In this document: one piece after another, positions 20,909-31,874 of the stretch
Layout: each line of letters starts with the position of its first letter
How positions within the stretch are numbered: position 1 is the stretch's first letter
Assembly: GCF_022376445.1 (NCBI RefSeq)
Contig: NW_025955197.1
Location: 1-60,703 of the forward strand
Reading direction: 5' to 3'
DNA: 60,703 bases
Origin: Fomitopsis serialis
Taxonomy: Eukaryota > Basidiomycota > Agaricomycetes > Polyporales > Fomitopsidaceae
The notes under the pieces: generated by a model
Seen by the model: only the letters and a program-made list of their open reading frames with translations
Databases searched by the model: none
What the model was told of the DNA's origin: nothing
Position numbers and translations under genes: made by a program

Positions 20909-21831
20909 TACTTGTCTGGAGGGTCGCCCGTGCGGGTGGAGTCGTGGGCAGTGAGAGAACCAAAGTGCAAAGGGGACAGCGAGGTACTGGCGGAGAGTCC
21001 AGACCTCGAGGACCGTGAAGCGAGCAGGCAGACGCAGAGCGAGGAAGTCGGCACGGTGTTAGCTGGTGGAGGCGTGGAATGCGGGTGTGGAGGCGCAATG
21101 CGAGGGAGGAGAGGAGAGGACGATGGGGGACGGAAGGGTGTACTCATCAGAGTCGTCCTGACTCTCCCGTCGGCCTCCTTGCTTGTTCCATCGCAGTGCT
21201 GCGTTCGAGCGCAGGTCTGCGCATCCTCCGTGTGATTGGCTGCGCGCGTCGACGCGTCTAGCGGAGCTGGCTTGCAGGCGCGAGACGCGCTGTTTGTCTG
21301 CGAGGCCTGCGTGCTTGCCCTCACGCGCGTCGGGATGGCCTGGTCGTTGGGCTTGCAGGCGGGCTGCGCGTTGGTCGGCCGCACCATGGGTGGCACCTCC
21401 TGTCGGGGCCTTGGCGTGCGCATCGACGTGTCGGTCTTGCTGTCGCGCAGAGGACGGACGCGCGGTTGCTCGACCTCTGGCCTTGAGCCGTTGGCGGCGA
21501 GGCAGCCACTTGTACCGAGCGAGCGAAGAGTTCGCTCGGCTCGGTACTCATGTTGCAGGCTGCCCGCGGGAGTGGTTCGGAGGGCAGCGGGAGAGTCGGG
21601 GCGCGAGAAGGGTGGAGGGGCGAGGTCGACACGTTGAGCGAGCGACTCAGCGCGTGACGCGTCCGGGCGCTCGCGCGGGGACGGAACTCCCACGGGTCTC
21701 CGAACGGACTCGGACCGTGCAGCTCGAGATGCTGGGCTGCAGGTGGCGATTGGAGGTGGTTGGGAGCCTCGAGGCTCGATCGCCGAGGCGTAGAGGTGGG
21801 CGCTGTAGGCGCACGAGCTGTGAGCTGGCAC
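20905..21831 (-). CDS. Hypothetical Ser/Pro-rich frame of element C, first segment
   Basis: This is the first long minus-strand frame after the primer site. I recognise no domain. It is Ser/Thr/Pro/Arg-rich and contains LQHEYRAERTLRSLGT, one version of the palindrome-encoded peptide. Near its end the next palindrome is read as DKY, stop, AEWNVRS, so the frame is broken by a stop inside the repeat. High GC content makes long frames cheap here. Real coding use is uncertain; it may be a relic of a structural gene spread by the LTR element. Confidence 0.25.
   Translation of the reverse strand: MPAHSSCAYSAHLYASAIEPRGSQPPPIATCSPASRAARSESVRRPVGVPSPRERPDASRAESLAQRVDLAPPPFSRPDSPAALRTTPAGSLQHEYRAERTLRSLGTSGCLAANGSRPEVEQPRVRPLRDSKTDTSMRTPRPRQEVPPMVRPTNAQPACKPNDQAIPTRVRASTQASQTNSASRACKPAPLDASTRAANHTEDAQTCARTQHCDGTSKEADGRVRTTLMSTPFRPPSSSPLLPRIAPPHPHSTPPPANTVPTSSLCVCLLASRSSRSGLSASTSLSPLHFGSLTAHDSTRTGDPPDKY
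21515..21544. repeat. Element C palindrome copy 14 (perfect two-part stem)
   Basis: Outer CCGAGC/GCTCGG and inner GAGCGAA/TTCGCTC, with loop GAG and flanking GTA/TAC. Both stems differ from the other copies on both sides. Confidence 0.8.
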
Positions 21832-22003
21832 AGGGGCCCGAATTGGTGATAGTGCTCACCATTCGGAGCAGGCCAGCCAGCTGGGAGAAGGCATTAGGAT
21901 AGAAAGTGGTAGATAGAGTACTCGAGAATGGATTTCGACTTTGAAGGAATTCCGAGAGAACCTAGAGGGACCAAGGGTGTTCACAGGGCAGTGGACCGGT
22001 CCC

Positions 22004-22018
22004 CTGAATGTCCACCAA
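22004..22018 (-). promoter_or_regulatory. Putative primer-binding site of element C
   Basis: On the minus strand, directly after the LTR, the sequence reads TTGGTGGACATTCAG. A TGG a base or so inside the LTR is the normal start of a tRNA 3'-end primer site. The tRNA is not identified. Confidence 0.5.
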
Positions 22019-22526
22019 TGTTAGGGCTCGTGGGCTCGGAACCCTAGATTCAGGGGCCGGGCTGCCTCGTGAACCTAATGGTTGGTGGTCGCGACGCGAC
22101 CAGGGGGGAAAGGAGGATCTCGGGGTCGTGAGCAAGGTGAGGAGTACCTGCTAGGGTCGTTAGCAGGGCGACGAGCCTTGCTATTCGGGAGCGCGGAGAG
22201 GTCCTTGGTTGCCAGCGACGAGCTGGGCCAAGCAGGGAGTCCTAGACGGGCTGTTGGGCCAGGTCGAGGAGGGGTCCAAGGCGAAGGCGACGAGCCTAAG
22301 CCGAGGGGAGTTCCTAGGTGGGGCGACGAGCCTAACCGAGGACAGGGGAACTAACTCGGACGGCGCGAAGAGTTCGCACTTGGACGAGGTGGTAGTTCAG
22401 GTAGAAGAGTAGATTACTTCCCAAAATGGAAGTCAGATCGCTAGGTACATTGAGATAAGATGAGATGTACACTATCAGTTCATAATCTAATCTAGAGGAC
22501 AGATAATGGGTTATCTATCCGTAACA
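22019..22526 (-). repeat. 5' LTR of element C (minus-strand sense)
   Basis: 508 bp, TGTTAGGG to CGTAACA. It differs from 6494-7001 at four sites, all transitions (22169, 22319, 22335, 22381). Confidence 0.93.
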
Positions 22527-22531
22527 TTAGG

Positions 22532-22691
22532 CAATAATCCGAAATCCCTGGATGAGCCATTTGATGAACCTCCTGAGGATGCCAACTCAGAGGATTTATA
22601 TTTTGAGGATATTCCTATCCCTCATCAGGAAAGGCCTTTCGCTCCGCCAAAGCCATATGGCAACGGAGAGAGCCAAATGAGACAACAGAGA
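22532..22691 (+). pseudogene. Copia A integrase-RT linker fragment
   Basis: The integrase frame resumes here after element C. The peptide is acidic and proline-rich (LDEPFDEPPEDANSEDL), as is usual between integrase and reverse transcriptase in Copia elements. It runs into stops where element D begins. Confidence 0.65.
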
Positions 22692-22953
22692 TAAGGGCAC
22701 GATATACAGGCGCCGTGCTCCCTTGGCCTAGACATGGCTAGCGTGTCTCCGTACAGAGGCAACGGTCTCCGTGGGCTGCCATGAAGAGACAGTGGTCGAC
22801 CTATGCGTGTTCGTGGAGCGTAGTCTACTGTACACGACTTAGACTTAAGAGAGATAGATCGAGGAGGTAGATCGCCCAAATGTCGTCCATAAATTGCGAA
22901 TGGCGTGCATCTAAGTAACATGCCGACTCGGATTGTACTGCTACTAATCTTCG

Positions 22954-24872
22954 CTAAGTATGTGGGCTCAGGCTGCGACTCGGAACAGTCATCGCCTCCG
23001 GATCAGGCTCGACATCAGAGCTATCCTGGAAGTCACCAAGGTCTGCGCGGATGTTGGTCATCTCGTCCTGGACCTCTGCTGGCAATAATGCTTGTATGAC
23101 GGGCTGGTGCGGTTGCGCGTCAGCTTTGGCGCGGGCATGCGATCTACGAGCAATATCGTAAGCATCTGATGTGCACGGCTCGAGTTCGTGACTTACAGGC
23201 CCTGGGTGTAGAGAAACTTACGGTACGTTCACCAGTTGCATTCAACGTTGAGCTGGTTGAGTACGCACACGTAGTCGTCGAACTCCTTCCATGCGCTCTT
23301 GGCAAACTGACCATTAACCCGCTCTCCCGTTTCATACAATGTCAGGCATTCACGAACCTGTATTATTAGCAAGTTCAAGTGAGTACGGAAATCCCTGTGC
23401 CAAACTGTTCACATACACCCGTGCAGATATTAGCGATGATCGCATGCGGAATCGGCTTGAAGTCGGACGCATAGAGGGGGCCGAGTGAGTTACGGTGTAG
23501 AAACCAGACCTTGTCGATCACATATGAAATGATCGGATGGCGGAAACGTCCACGCGCAGTCTCCGGGTCCTCGTATTGGTGTCAGCTGTGGTACTTGCTC
23601 GAATAGAAATTAATGACTTACCAGACAGTGGAAGCGACAGTCAGTCCCTCGGCGTGGGTCCAATGGGGCCGTGTTTGCGTACTTGCCGTGGAGCAAGAAT
23701 GCAACACGGGCCTTGTTTGCCTCCTTCTCGCTGGCATTCCGTGGCGTACCGTGCAACCGGTACTTGTCGACGAGCCCGGCCATGATCGCCTGCTTGATGT
23801 GTGACCGTATGTTCGACTCTTCCTTTCCGAGCTGTCATATTTCAGTATATCAGTATGCTTAATTGTACGAGATTCATGTGAAGTAAGTACGTACCAATTT
23901 CGCATGCTCAACGGTCATTACATAGGTAGATGCCGGGATTCCCTGCTCGACGACGGCAGCGGTGAACTTCTGCGCCACTACGATGTCAAGATCACGCGGG
24001 GAAGGGAAGGGGTTCACCGTAGAGAAGTGTACTTGGAGCATGGTGGCGGCACAACGTAGGATACATGAGAGCCGTTGATCATCGCGGTAATGGCTATGGG
24101 CAGGCCGTGACACGTTGTATTTGGCTTTCTTTGCTTTTCTGCGGTATGCAGTGTCGTCCTCATCACAGGCAGCTCGTTTTGAAGACGGTGTCACCGTTGC
24201 TTGCTCATGGGTAGCATCGCTCGGGTGAACTTCGAGTTGAGGTGCACCGTCTGCGGATGTCGATGAAATAGGCCGCTGGTGTCCCACCAATGACAACGCC
24301 TGAGTCTGTGGTGTCAGAGATGGCGTTGTCGACTGCCTCCTAAGCAGTTGTAAAACTTCGGGTGGGATTTCGGGTAGGAGGGACTGGACCTGACTCAGAG
24401 TCGGTGCAGCGGGTGTCGAAGGAACAGGAATTGAGTGTTGCCGGATACCGGGGTTGACAGCCAGCCGTCGTGGAGTTGTTGAAGGAGTGAAGGTCTGTGT
24501 TGTCGATGAGAACTGCAGTGAGGTCATCAACCAGAAAACCGCCACGTCTTACATGAGATGACTTACTACTGTCGAGGCGTTCAGTTCTTGAGTAGGCCCT
24601 TGTGATGCTGCGGCAAAATTTGAAGAAGTGCCTGCTGCCGAACCATTTTCACGCCTCTGCCGTGGACGCTGCTCCACGTAGTCTTCATCATCTGAGTTGA
24701 GGCCCCTCTCGCGATCGAGGTCGGCACGAGTTGCCTCCATATCCCCGGGCCAGACATCATCGAGAGCTCGTGGGCTAGTGTCACGCCGGAGTGTCGTGCT
24801 GTCCTGTGCTACTTGAAGAGTCCGTTCACCTGCCATGCGATGCATCAATTCTGTATGTAGCCTCGGAGTCAA
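22954..24872 (-). CDS. DUF6532-like protein gene in element D
   Basis: A multi-exon minus-strand gene, probable start at 24872 and stop TAG at 22954-22956. The N-terminal half is disordered, with Pro/Ser/Thr-rich sequence and a basic patch (YRRKAKKAKYN). The conserved part begins after about residue 270, with ILRCAATMLQVHFSTVNPFP and LDIVVAQKFTAAV. It continues through introns with RSHIKQAIMAGLVDKY, RGRFRHPIISYVIDKVWF and LTLYETGERVNGQFAKSAW. The order of a helical IR.HIK segment, a FRHP motif and a Y.TGER motif resembles the basidiomycete DUF6532 family, whose function is unknown. It lies head to head with the transposase gene, with about 450 bp between, so they may share a promoter region. 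The family call is by pattern, not by search. Confidence 0.55.
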
Positions 24873-25322
24873 TGCCTATCAACCCAACTAAGGTGCAAAA
24901 CTACTTGCCTGGGTCCGAATGTGCAGTTGCACGTATTGGACGTGCGCGACTTGGCCGAGGATCTTGTGCTTGAAAGTCTGATGCCAGCAGAGTTGGTACA
25001 GCTTCCACCGGTGATGCATTGTGAATTCGAGGAGCATCCGGACGGCCCCGCGTCGGCATTTGCAGTGCTCAGCACTGCCGGCTGCAAGAGAAAGGAGGGG
25101 AGTCCAGGGACTATTGAAAGGTTGCTGAGTCTTGAGCCAGTGAGTCACGCAGCGGTAACGGCTGCTACGGTCATTGCCGAATTGTTCACTTACCCATTGC
25201 AGTCTCGCTGATCATCTCTTTGCTCGCTCTGCTTGACGGAAGGCTGCCCACAAATCAGTACGTATCATTTCAAGTTCGATTCATTGACACAAACCTTACT
25301 TGGATTGACAGCTCGATTCCCA

Positions 25323-28300
25323 TGTCAGGGCCAAAACAGCTTTATCGACGCATTCCTGGCGCCGGTCAGAAGGGCAACGCACACCCCACTGTTTTCGAGT
25401 TACGCCGCTTGCAACAGATCGCAAAAAAGCAGCAGCCGTGGTACCCGTTTGCAGGACCAGAGGAATGGGAGCTTTGCGAGTGGATCATCAAGAGTAATCT
25501 ATCGCAGCGCGCGCGACCGACAAACTCCTAAAGGGAAGTCTGGTGAGCAAACACCTTTATTCAACCGAGAGATCAGTTCTGAACTTATCTTGAAGTTCCG
25601 GGAGGCAGACCACACGAAATATGCTTCATTCCATGACAACAAGACTTTCCTGCGCACGGTGGATTCTCTTCCCGGACCTTCGGCAGACTGGAAACTTGTC
25701 GAGATTACAGTCGAGGGCAACCAAGTCGATGCAACCGGCAAGAAGATGTCTGAAGTCCTTGACCTATGGGCACGAGATCCTGTTGCAGTTGTTGCGGATC
25801 TAGCTGGTGACCCACACTTTGAGGGGAAGAGTTCATTCGAGCCGACACAAGTCGTATTCGAGCGAGATGGTCCAGATGCACCGGAGATCCAGTTTTATGA
25901 GGACATACCTACAGGCGAGTGGATGTGGCGACTTCAGGTGAGCTTCAGTTGTCCGAAATATGGATCAATGTCGACTCACAGTCGCTGTAAGTCACTGCTT
26001 CCCAAGGGTGCTACAATCGCGCCCGTTATCCTTTCATCTGACAAGACGCATCTGTCGACGTTCAGTGGTGACAAGCAGGCGTGGCCGGTGTATCTCACCA
26101 TCGGCAATATCTCCAAGGATGTTCGCCGGAAACCATCCGAGCGAGCCGCAGTCTTGCTTGGCTACCTACCTGTGGCGAAACTATCCTGCTTCTCCCCCAC
26201 AGAACGGTCACTGCAGGGCCCGGGTACCGGCTTTTCCACTATGCTATGCGCAAGTTATTGGAGCCACTCATCGACGCAGGTACCCATGGCCGCCAGATGT
26301 GCTGCGCCGACGGCTACATTCATCATGTGTATCCTATCATGGCGGCGTACGTAGCGGACTATCCCAAGCAGTGTTTGATCTGCTGCTGCAAAGAGAACCG
26401 ATGTCCTACCTGCCTCGTCAAACCTACGGATCGAGGCGAGCTACTCAACACACTCTATCGTGATCCACAGGAGACACTTGCTGCCCTGAGGAACCCCCAT
26501 GCCGATGAAACATTTGAGGAGCAGGGCCTTCGTGAGGTTCCCGAGCCCTTCTGGTCCGATCTGCCATATACAAACGTTTTCGGCTGCATCACTCCCGACC
26601 TCCTACATCAGCTGCATAAAGGTGTTTTCAAAGATCATTTTGTCAAATGGTCGACGCACGGAAACGTCGCGCAGACGGACGCGCGTATGGCGCGTGTCCC
26701 TCCATACCACGGCCTCCGAGTGTTCAAGAAGGGCATATCCACCGTCCAGAAATGGACAGGAATTGAGTATCGTCAAATGGAGAAGGTCTTCGTGGCCGTC
26801 ATAGCTAGCATGCGTTACTTGGAACCACGGATTCGAGCCGCCGCGCGAGATCTCCTGGACTTCATATATCTCGCTCACTACCCGGCCCATACTACGTCGA
26901 CGTTGGAGGAGATGCGTTCAGCACTGGTCGCGTTCCACGCCCACAAGCAGGTGTTCGTCGACCTTGGAATCCGTCAGCACTTCAACATTGCGAAGATTCA
27001 CTGGTTGGATCACTACATACCAAGTATCGTCGCTGTTGGGTCGTGCGATGGGTTCAGCACCGACATTTTCGAGCGCCTTCATATTGATTACGCAAAACAG
27101 GGCTACAGGGTGAGTAATCGGCGAGAGTACCTGCGGCAGATGGTGACATGGCTTACCCGGCGTGAGAAGGTCAAGACGCACCAGTCATTCCTACGATGGC
27201 TTGAAGGCAAGAACCCTGCAAATCCGACACCGGCAGCACCGCACTTCAGCCCTCCCGATGACGAGGAGGACTCGTATTCTGACGAGTTCTCCTCAGACAG
27301 TGAAGATGCCAGTGGTCTTGATGAAAGTCCCAATGGCGGGGGTCGGTCCGAGTCGCTGCATGACCAGATGGACGTTGATCCGGGGCCCTCAATGCGGGCT
27401 ACTGAAGTTCGAGTCGTGGTGAAGCTGGAGGAAGATGAAACTATGCTATCCGAGCCAGCGGTGTTGAGCAGCGAGGACAACGAATGGCGGGTACAGCCAG
27501 AAGAGCGTGCAATCGTGAGTCTTGTTCAATCCAATACAGATAGTGAAATACGCACTGACTCTGGGCGTATAGAGTGGCAATTTGGAATACCACATAAGCC
27601 GCACGCCGGGATTAGGCTACATGTCCGGCGCCAACATCACTGAGATGTTCGCCGCGACTCGGTTCGAGGACGCCCTCTCACGTTTCCTTCTCAGTGAATG
27701 TCCTTCTGCCTCACGAAACATGCTTGCACTGCTCGAGTCCGAATATGCTGTCTTCCCGCAATTCAAACGTACACTACCATCGCTGCATCAAGTCAACAAT
27801 GACCGCTTCCTGGACCGCGTGTATGCTCGCCCGGCCAAGGGAACACAGTCTGCGTACTATGACACAGTCTTGTACGCACCGCAAGGCGAACCATCATTCT
27901 CAACGAGTCTCGAACGTACGTAGTAGAATGAACCTCTCACGGTGAATGCCTATTAATCTACTGCATGTCAGATTATCGTGTTGCGCAAGTGCGCGTTATC
28001 TTCTCTTTGCCGCCGCATCTACAGCACCTTCGCCTTCATCCAAATGAAGAGCAATCACACCTCGCATACATTGAGCTGTTCACACCGTTTGAGGATCGAC
28101 CCGAGCAGTATAGCCGGCTGTTCACAGTCTCGCGAAGTCACGAGAACATGCAGCGGAAGTCGCTGGTCATCCCTCTCAAGTCCATTCTTCGGAGCTGCCA
28201 TTTGGTGGCTGATTGTGGGGAGGATATTGAACGTGGATGGGCATCGGAGACGGTACTGGAGGAATGTGAGGACTTTTTTTTCAACGTGTTTTCGGACCAC

Positions 28301-28336
28301 CATATGTTCAAATTCACTCGCACCCATCCTTTGTAA
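25323..28336 (+). CDS. Plavaka transposase (multi-exon)
   Basis: The frame starts at MSGPKQLYRRIPG and has the Plavaka N-terminal WYPFAGPEEWELCEWI. An apparent two-base shift in a CG run near 25505 changes frame. After a short intron the conserved order is seen: EIQFYEDIPTGEWMWRLQ, APVILSSDKTHLSTFSGDKQ, AWPVYLTIGNISKDVRRKPS, CLICCCKENRCPTCLVKP, FGCITPDLLHQLHKGVFKDH and VAVGSCDGFSTDIFERLHID. The catalytic DDE residues should be among these Asp/Glu. Later exons end with SLVIPLKSILRSCHLVADCG and a stop at 28334-28336. The enzyme would mobilise element D in the nucleus. The shift near 25505 may inactivate this copy, unless an intron removes it. Confidence 0.85.
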
Positions 28337-28749
28337 TTCGTAATCTGGTCATATGTACGAGGGACATTGTTCATCATTGACATTGTCTGCAATGGAATGT
28401 CTTTCTCGATGCCCCATTAATATTGTGCGCCATGAATGTGTAGCGGTGTCCTGGTCATGCTAGTGCTAGCTCACAGCGAGCGCCCAGGAGGCGTCTCGCG
28501 TGCGAGTTGCTCTGCACTCTCATGCCCTCTCTCTCGCCTCATTGTTCCATCGAACAGCTGGCCTGTTCAGACCTTAACACTATCAAGCTTCTCATCAAAC
28601 CGAGTGGGCCGGGCCCACTAAATATCGTGCGTGGTTCTATTCATTGCAGTTGTTGACTCCGACTGACAGGCCATGCACGGCACACCTCTTGACAGACCAT
28701 CCACCTTCACTCTGACTGCCATCATAATCCTCACATACTCCCCTCAGCT

Positions 28750-29664
28750 GATCTTGCCGTCAACCGCACTCCTGAGAGGGAAAGCCCACAACCAATTGCA
28801 GGCAATGACTCTGCAACTGTTAAGCCTGAAGACGACCCATTTATCGCGCTGCCGCCAACCCCTCTTAGACCTCCTCCGGTCGTCGATGACTCACTAATCG
28901 AGGATGAAGGTCAGTGTTCATTACCTCTATGGCCTCCTGCTCATCCTGATGGATTGAGCGGCGCTGGTGCAGCGTCACGCGAGGCATTAGGAGGTGCGGT
29001 CAACTGGGAGGGAGATCGTAGTGGACAGCGAGCCAAGTGGGTGCACAAGTCTCCCACTCCGACTCGGAGTAGGCTTCTGCGAGACAGATTGGACCAGTGG
29101 GTGAGTAATTGGCTTCTTGTATGGCCTGCTGGTGTACTAAAGAGTTCAATACAGGCAACTCCAGGCCGGCAGAGAGAACCCTCGCCATTCCCTGGGATCT
29201 TCGACTTCGGCTCACCCGAGCACGATTCCTCACCACCAGCAAGTCCTTGTCTGCTACTTGGTACAAGCTCTCGCGACGCACTCCACATGCCGAAGTACTC
29301 CACAGCCCACTCTTCAAAACACGACTCACAAGCCGGCCCCTCTGTCGTCGCTGGCTCGCGCTACAAACGTGAGCCACGGGCGGCACACCAGTGGCGGTCA
29401 CTAGGACTCTTTGAGTTTGGAAGCTCTCCGAAACACGACGCGACTCCGGAACACGACGCATCCCCGAAACACAACCCGCCGCCGAATCGTGATCCTTCTC
29501 CGAAACACGAACCTTTGTCAGCCAGTCCCATCCTCCGACAGGACAACCATCGCACCACTGCCGTACATCGCACGCCGAAGAGTAGACGCCAGCAGCGAGC
29601 TCAGAAGATTTACCAACGACATCTGCTGACGTCGGGGCCTGGCGGTGCTCTGAAGTCCGAGTGA
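28750..29664 (+). CDS. Hypothetical protein with SPKHD-type repeats, element D passenger
   Basis: The plus-strand frame is open from at least 28750. A 54-nt intron (about 29101-29154, GTGAGTAATT..CAATACAG) joins RDRLDQW to ATPGRQREPS. The C-terminal part holds a degenerate six-residue repeat (SPKHDA, TPEHDA, SPKHNP, SPKHEP) followed by a basic tail (KSRRQQRAQK). The protein is disordered and without a known domain. It lies 0.4 kb downstream of the transposase gene, on the same strand, within the element. The start is not certain. Confidence 0.4.
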   Translation, partial: DLAVNRTPERESPQPIAGNDSATVKPEDDPFIALPPTPLRPPPVVDDSLIEDEGQCSLPLWPPAHPDGLSGAGAASREALGGAVNWEGDRSGQRAKWVHKSPTPTRSRLLRDRLDQWVSNWLLVWPAGVLKSSIQATPGRQREPSPFPGIFDFGSPEHDSSPPASPCLLLGTSSRDALHMPKYSTAHSSKHDSQAGPSVVAGSRYKREPRAAHQWRSLGLFEFGSSPKHDATPEHDASPKHNPPPNRDPSPKHEPLSASPILRQDNHRTTAVHRTPKSRRQQRAQKIYQRHLLTSGPGGALKSE

Positions 29665-30024
29665 GGTGTCGACACCTTCGCTCGTGTTATAGCATGAGAG
29701 CCGTATATACTGTTCACGGATGCTAGTTCGTAGCATTCCTGTATTTTCAAACAGTCTATATAATGTTTTCTCAGCCCGACAGAGTGAGTGTCGGCTCTGC
29801 ATGCCCTCATATTGCAACTCGTGTACCACAAGGCCCTCTGATGAGCATGTCGCTCTCGAGGGTGCTCCACGGAGACTGTTTCTCCGCAAGGAGACAAAGT
29901 CTCCACGTGCTAAATGGCGCACATCGGCCCTCCTCTCCGAGCCTTGATCTCCACGGGAGGGTGGGGTGAGCCACGTGTTTGCGCTCGTTCCCTTTTGGAA
30001 CGATGGAGAAACCGTCCCCTTATG

Positions 30025-31863
30025 GAGACTCAGGCGTTTCCTGATGCTGTTCCTGTCCCGCCGGAACATGAACCTGAAGAACATCAGGAGCCAGTGGGAG
30101 ATAATCTGCAACAGCAACCTGATCCAGTAGCTCCTCTGCAACCTCAGTATGAGCGTCCTCACTGTCAAGGTGCTGGACAGAACCCTCAGAGGAATAGAGA
30201 CAATGCCTATGGTGACGAGCCACCAGCAAGTATTGACCGTCGTACTGATAGTCAAGGCCGTCAACAACCTGAGGCTGAAACTGCTCAATTTATACGGATG
30301 CTGGCGGAAGCGAACCATGGTCTTCCCCAAAGTCATAAGGAAGCCATGGAATCTCACGACCATGATAAATGGCTCACTGCTGAAGGTTCTGAGTACAAGT
30401 CACTCATGGACAATAAGACTTGGGTTCTAGTTCCATGGCCTAAAAACCGGAAGGTTGTCAAGTGCCATTGGGTTTATGCGATTAAGCATGATGGTCGCTA
30501 TAAAGCACGTGTTGTCGCAAAGGGATTTACCCAAGTATGGGGTCAAGATTATACTGAGACTTTCTCTCCGGTTGCATGGTTTGAATCTGTACGCTACTTG
30601 TTGGCACATGCAGCCCTTGAAGATTGGGAGATAGAGTCTATGGATGTCAAGATGGCATTCCTTAACGGTGACCTTGACGAGGAAATCTACATGGAACAAC
30701 CCGAAGGATGGGTTGTACCTGGCAAGGAGAACTTTGTCTGTCTTCCCAAGAAGGCAATTTATGGATTAAAGCAAGCTTCTCGTCAATGGAATGCTAAGAT
30801 CCACAAGTCTCTCCTAGACTTAGGGTTTAAATGGACTTATTCGGATGCTGGAATTTATGTCTTCTCCCGGGACTCTGATGGACACACCTGCCTAATCATA
30901 TTGTATGTCGACGACTTGCTCATCATGGGTGACTCGAAATTGTTTATCGACAACATCAAGCAGAAGTTGTCCTTAGATTATCAGATGACAGATCTGGGTG
31001 CTGTTCAGTGATTCCTTGGTCTTAGAATACGTCGAGAGCGTACTACACGTCTCATCTACGTTGATCAGGAAGACTATATTGAGTCAGTTTTGTTTCAGAT
31101 GTCCAACTGCAAGCCTGCACGGACACCTCTTCCCGCTGGAGCAGACCTAGAGAAGAATCCAGACACTGCATCTGAGGTTTTCCGTACCCGCTACCAGAGC
31201 ATTATTGGCAGCATCATGTATGCTATGCTCGGTACTCGTCCAGACATTTCTTTCGCGGTCACACGTCTGGCAAAGTATTCTTCAAACCCATCCAAAGAGC
31301 ATATGCGGTTAGCCTACTATGTCCTAAGATATCTTCAAGGGACTAAGGAACTTGCTCTCTGTTATGACGGAGGCTCGAATTCTGGTCTGATTGCCTATTC
31401 AGACTCTGACTGGGGTGAAGATCGCAATGATAGGCACTCTACAAGTGGCTTTACTTTCCTTATGGCCAATTGTGTCGTTTCTTGGGTGTCAAGACATCAA
31501 CCGACGGTATCTTTGTCTTCAACTGAAGCAGAGTATAAGGCCAGCTCTGACTGCTGTCGTCAGATGGCGTGGCTACGTCATTTTGGAGAAGAACTGGGAG
31601 ATAATATGTCTCATCCAACTCTGCTTTGTCTTGACAACCAAGGCAACATTTTCCTTGCGGTGAACCCTGCTGTGGATCGCCACACCAAGCATATAGAAAT
31701 CCGTTATCACTATATTCGGGAGTTCTACGAACATGGAGAAATGGAGATCTACTACGTTGCAAGTGAAGACCAACTTGCTGATGCCTTGACCAAGAATGTT
31801 CCATTCAGTGGAATTGAGAAATTCAGGTCTTCAGTTGGCATGATGAGATACTTGACATCTTGA
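30025..31863 (+). pseudogene. Copia A reverse transcriptase and RNase H
   Basis: After element D the Copia frame continues through an acidic linker and the RVT_2 reverse transcriptase. Landmarks are WVYAIKHDGRYKARVVAKG, VKMAFLNGDLDEEIYMEQP, YGLKQASRQWN and the catalytic LYVDDLLIMG. A TGA at about 31009 replaces the tryptophan of the conserved (V)WFLG motif, which fits TGG to TGA. The same sense then continues through RNase H, with YSDSDWGED, SSTEAEYKA, DNQG and DRHTKHIEIRYHYIRE, to a stop at 31861-31863, next to the purine tract and 3' LTR. Confidence 0.9.
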
Positions 31864-31865
31864 AC

Positions 31866-31874
31866 AAGTGGGAG
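31866..31874 (+). promoter_or_regulatory. Polypurine tract of Copia A
   Basis: AAGTGGGAG lies immediately before the 3' LTR, just after the RNase H stop codon. This is the expected place for plus-strand priming. Confidence 0.6.

Larger units (their letters stand above)
6494..22526 (-). mobile_element. LTR element C without pol, carrying palindrome repeats
   Basis: Two 508-bp LTRs begin TGTTAGGG and end CGTAACA. The flanking duplication is TTAGG (6489-6493, 22527-22531). The minus strand is the coding sense: below the upper LTR lies a primer-site-like TTGGTGGACATTC, and before the lower LTR the minus strand reads AATGGGGGGCTC, a purine tract. After removing hAT E and foldback F, about 7.7 kb of internal DNA remains. 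I find no protease, reverse transcriptase, RNase H or integrase motif in it. It is therefore a large non-autonomous derivative (LARD-like), filled with Ser/Pro/Thr-rich frames and a recurring 30-bp palindrome. The LTRs differ at only four sites, so insertion is recent relative to Copia A. Confidence 0.88.
22692..30023. mobile_element. Plavaka (CACTA-like) DNA transposon D
   Basis: About 7.3 kb separating the Copia A linker from its reverse transcriptase. It holds a DUF6532-like gene (minus), a Plavaka transposase gene (plus) and a small extra gene (plus). Candidate ends are ATAAGGGCACGAT at 22691-22703 and the inverse of ATAAGGGGACGGT at 30011-30023 (11 of 13 match). Both subterminal zones carry repeated GTCTCC/GGAGAC hexamers (22744-22770, 29870-29955), as in CACTA-type elements. 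I could not find a clean target duplication, so the borders may be off by tens of bases. Confidence 0.7.

Noticed and set aside
22206..22412. Small plus-strand frame present twice (also at 6684-6887)
   Set aside because: It lies within the LTRs of element C, so the duplication is explained by the LTR pair. There is no evidence of a protein.
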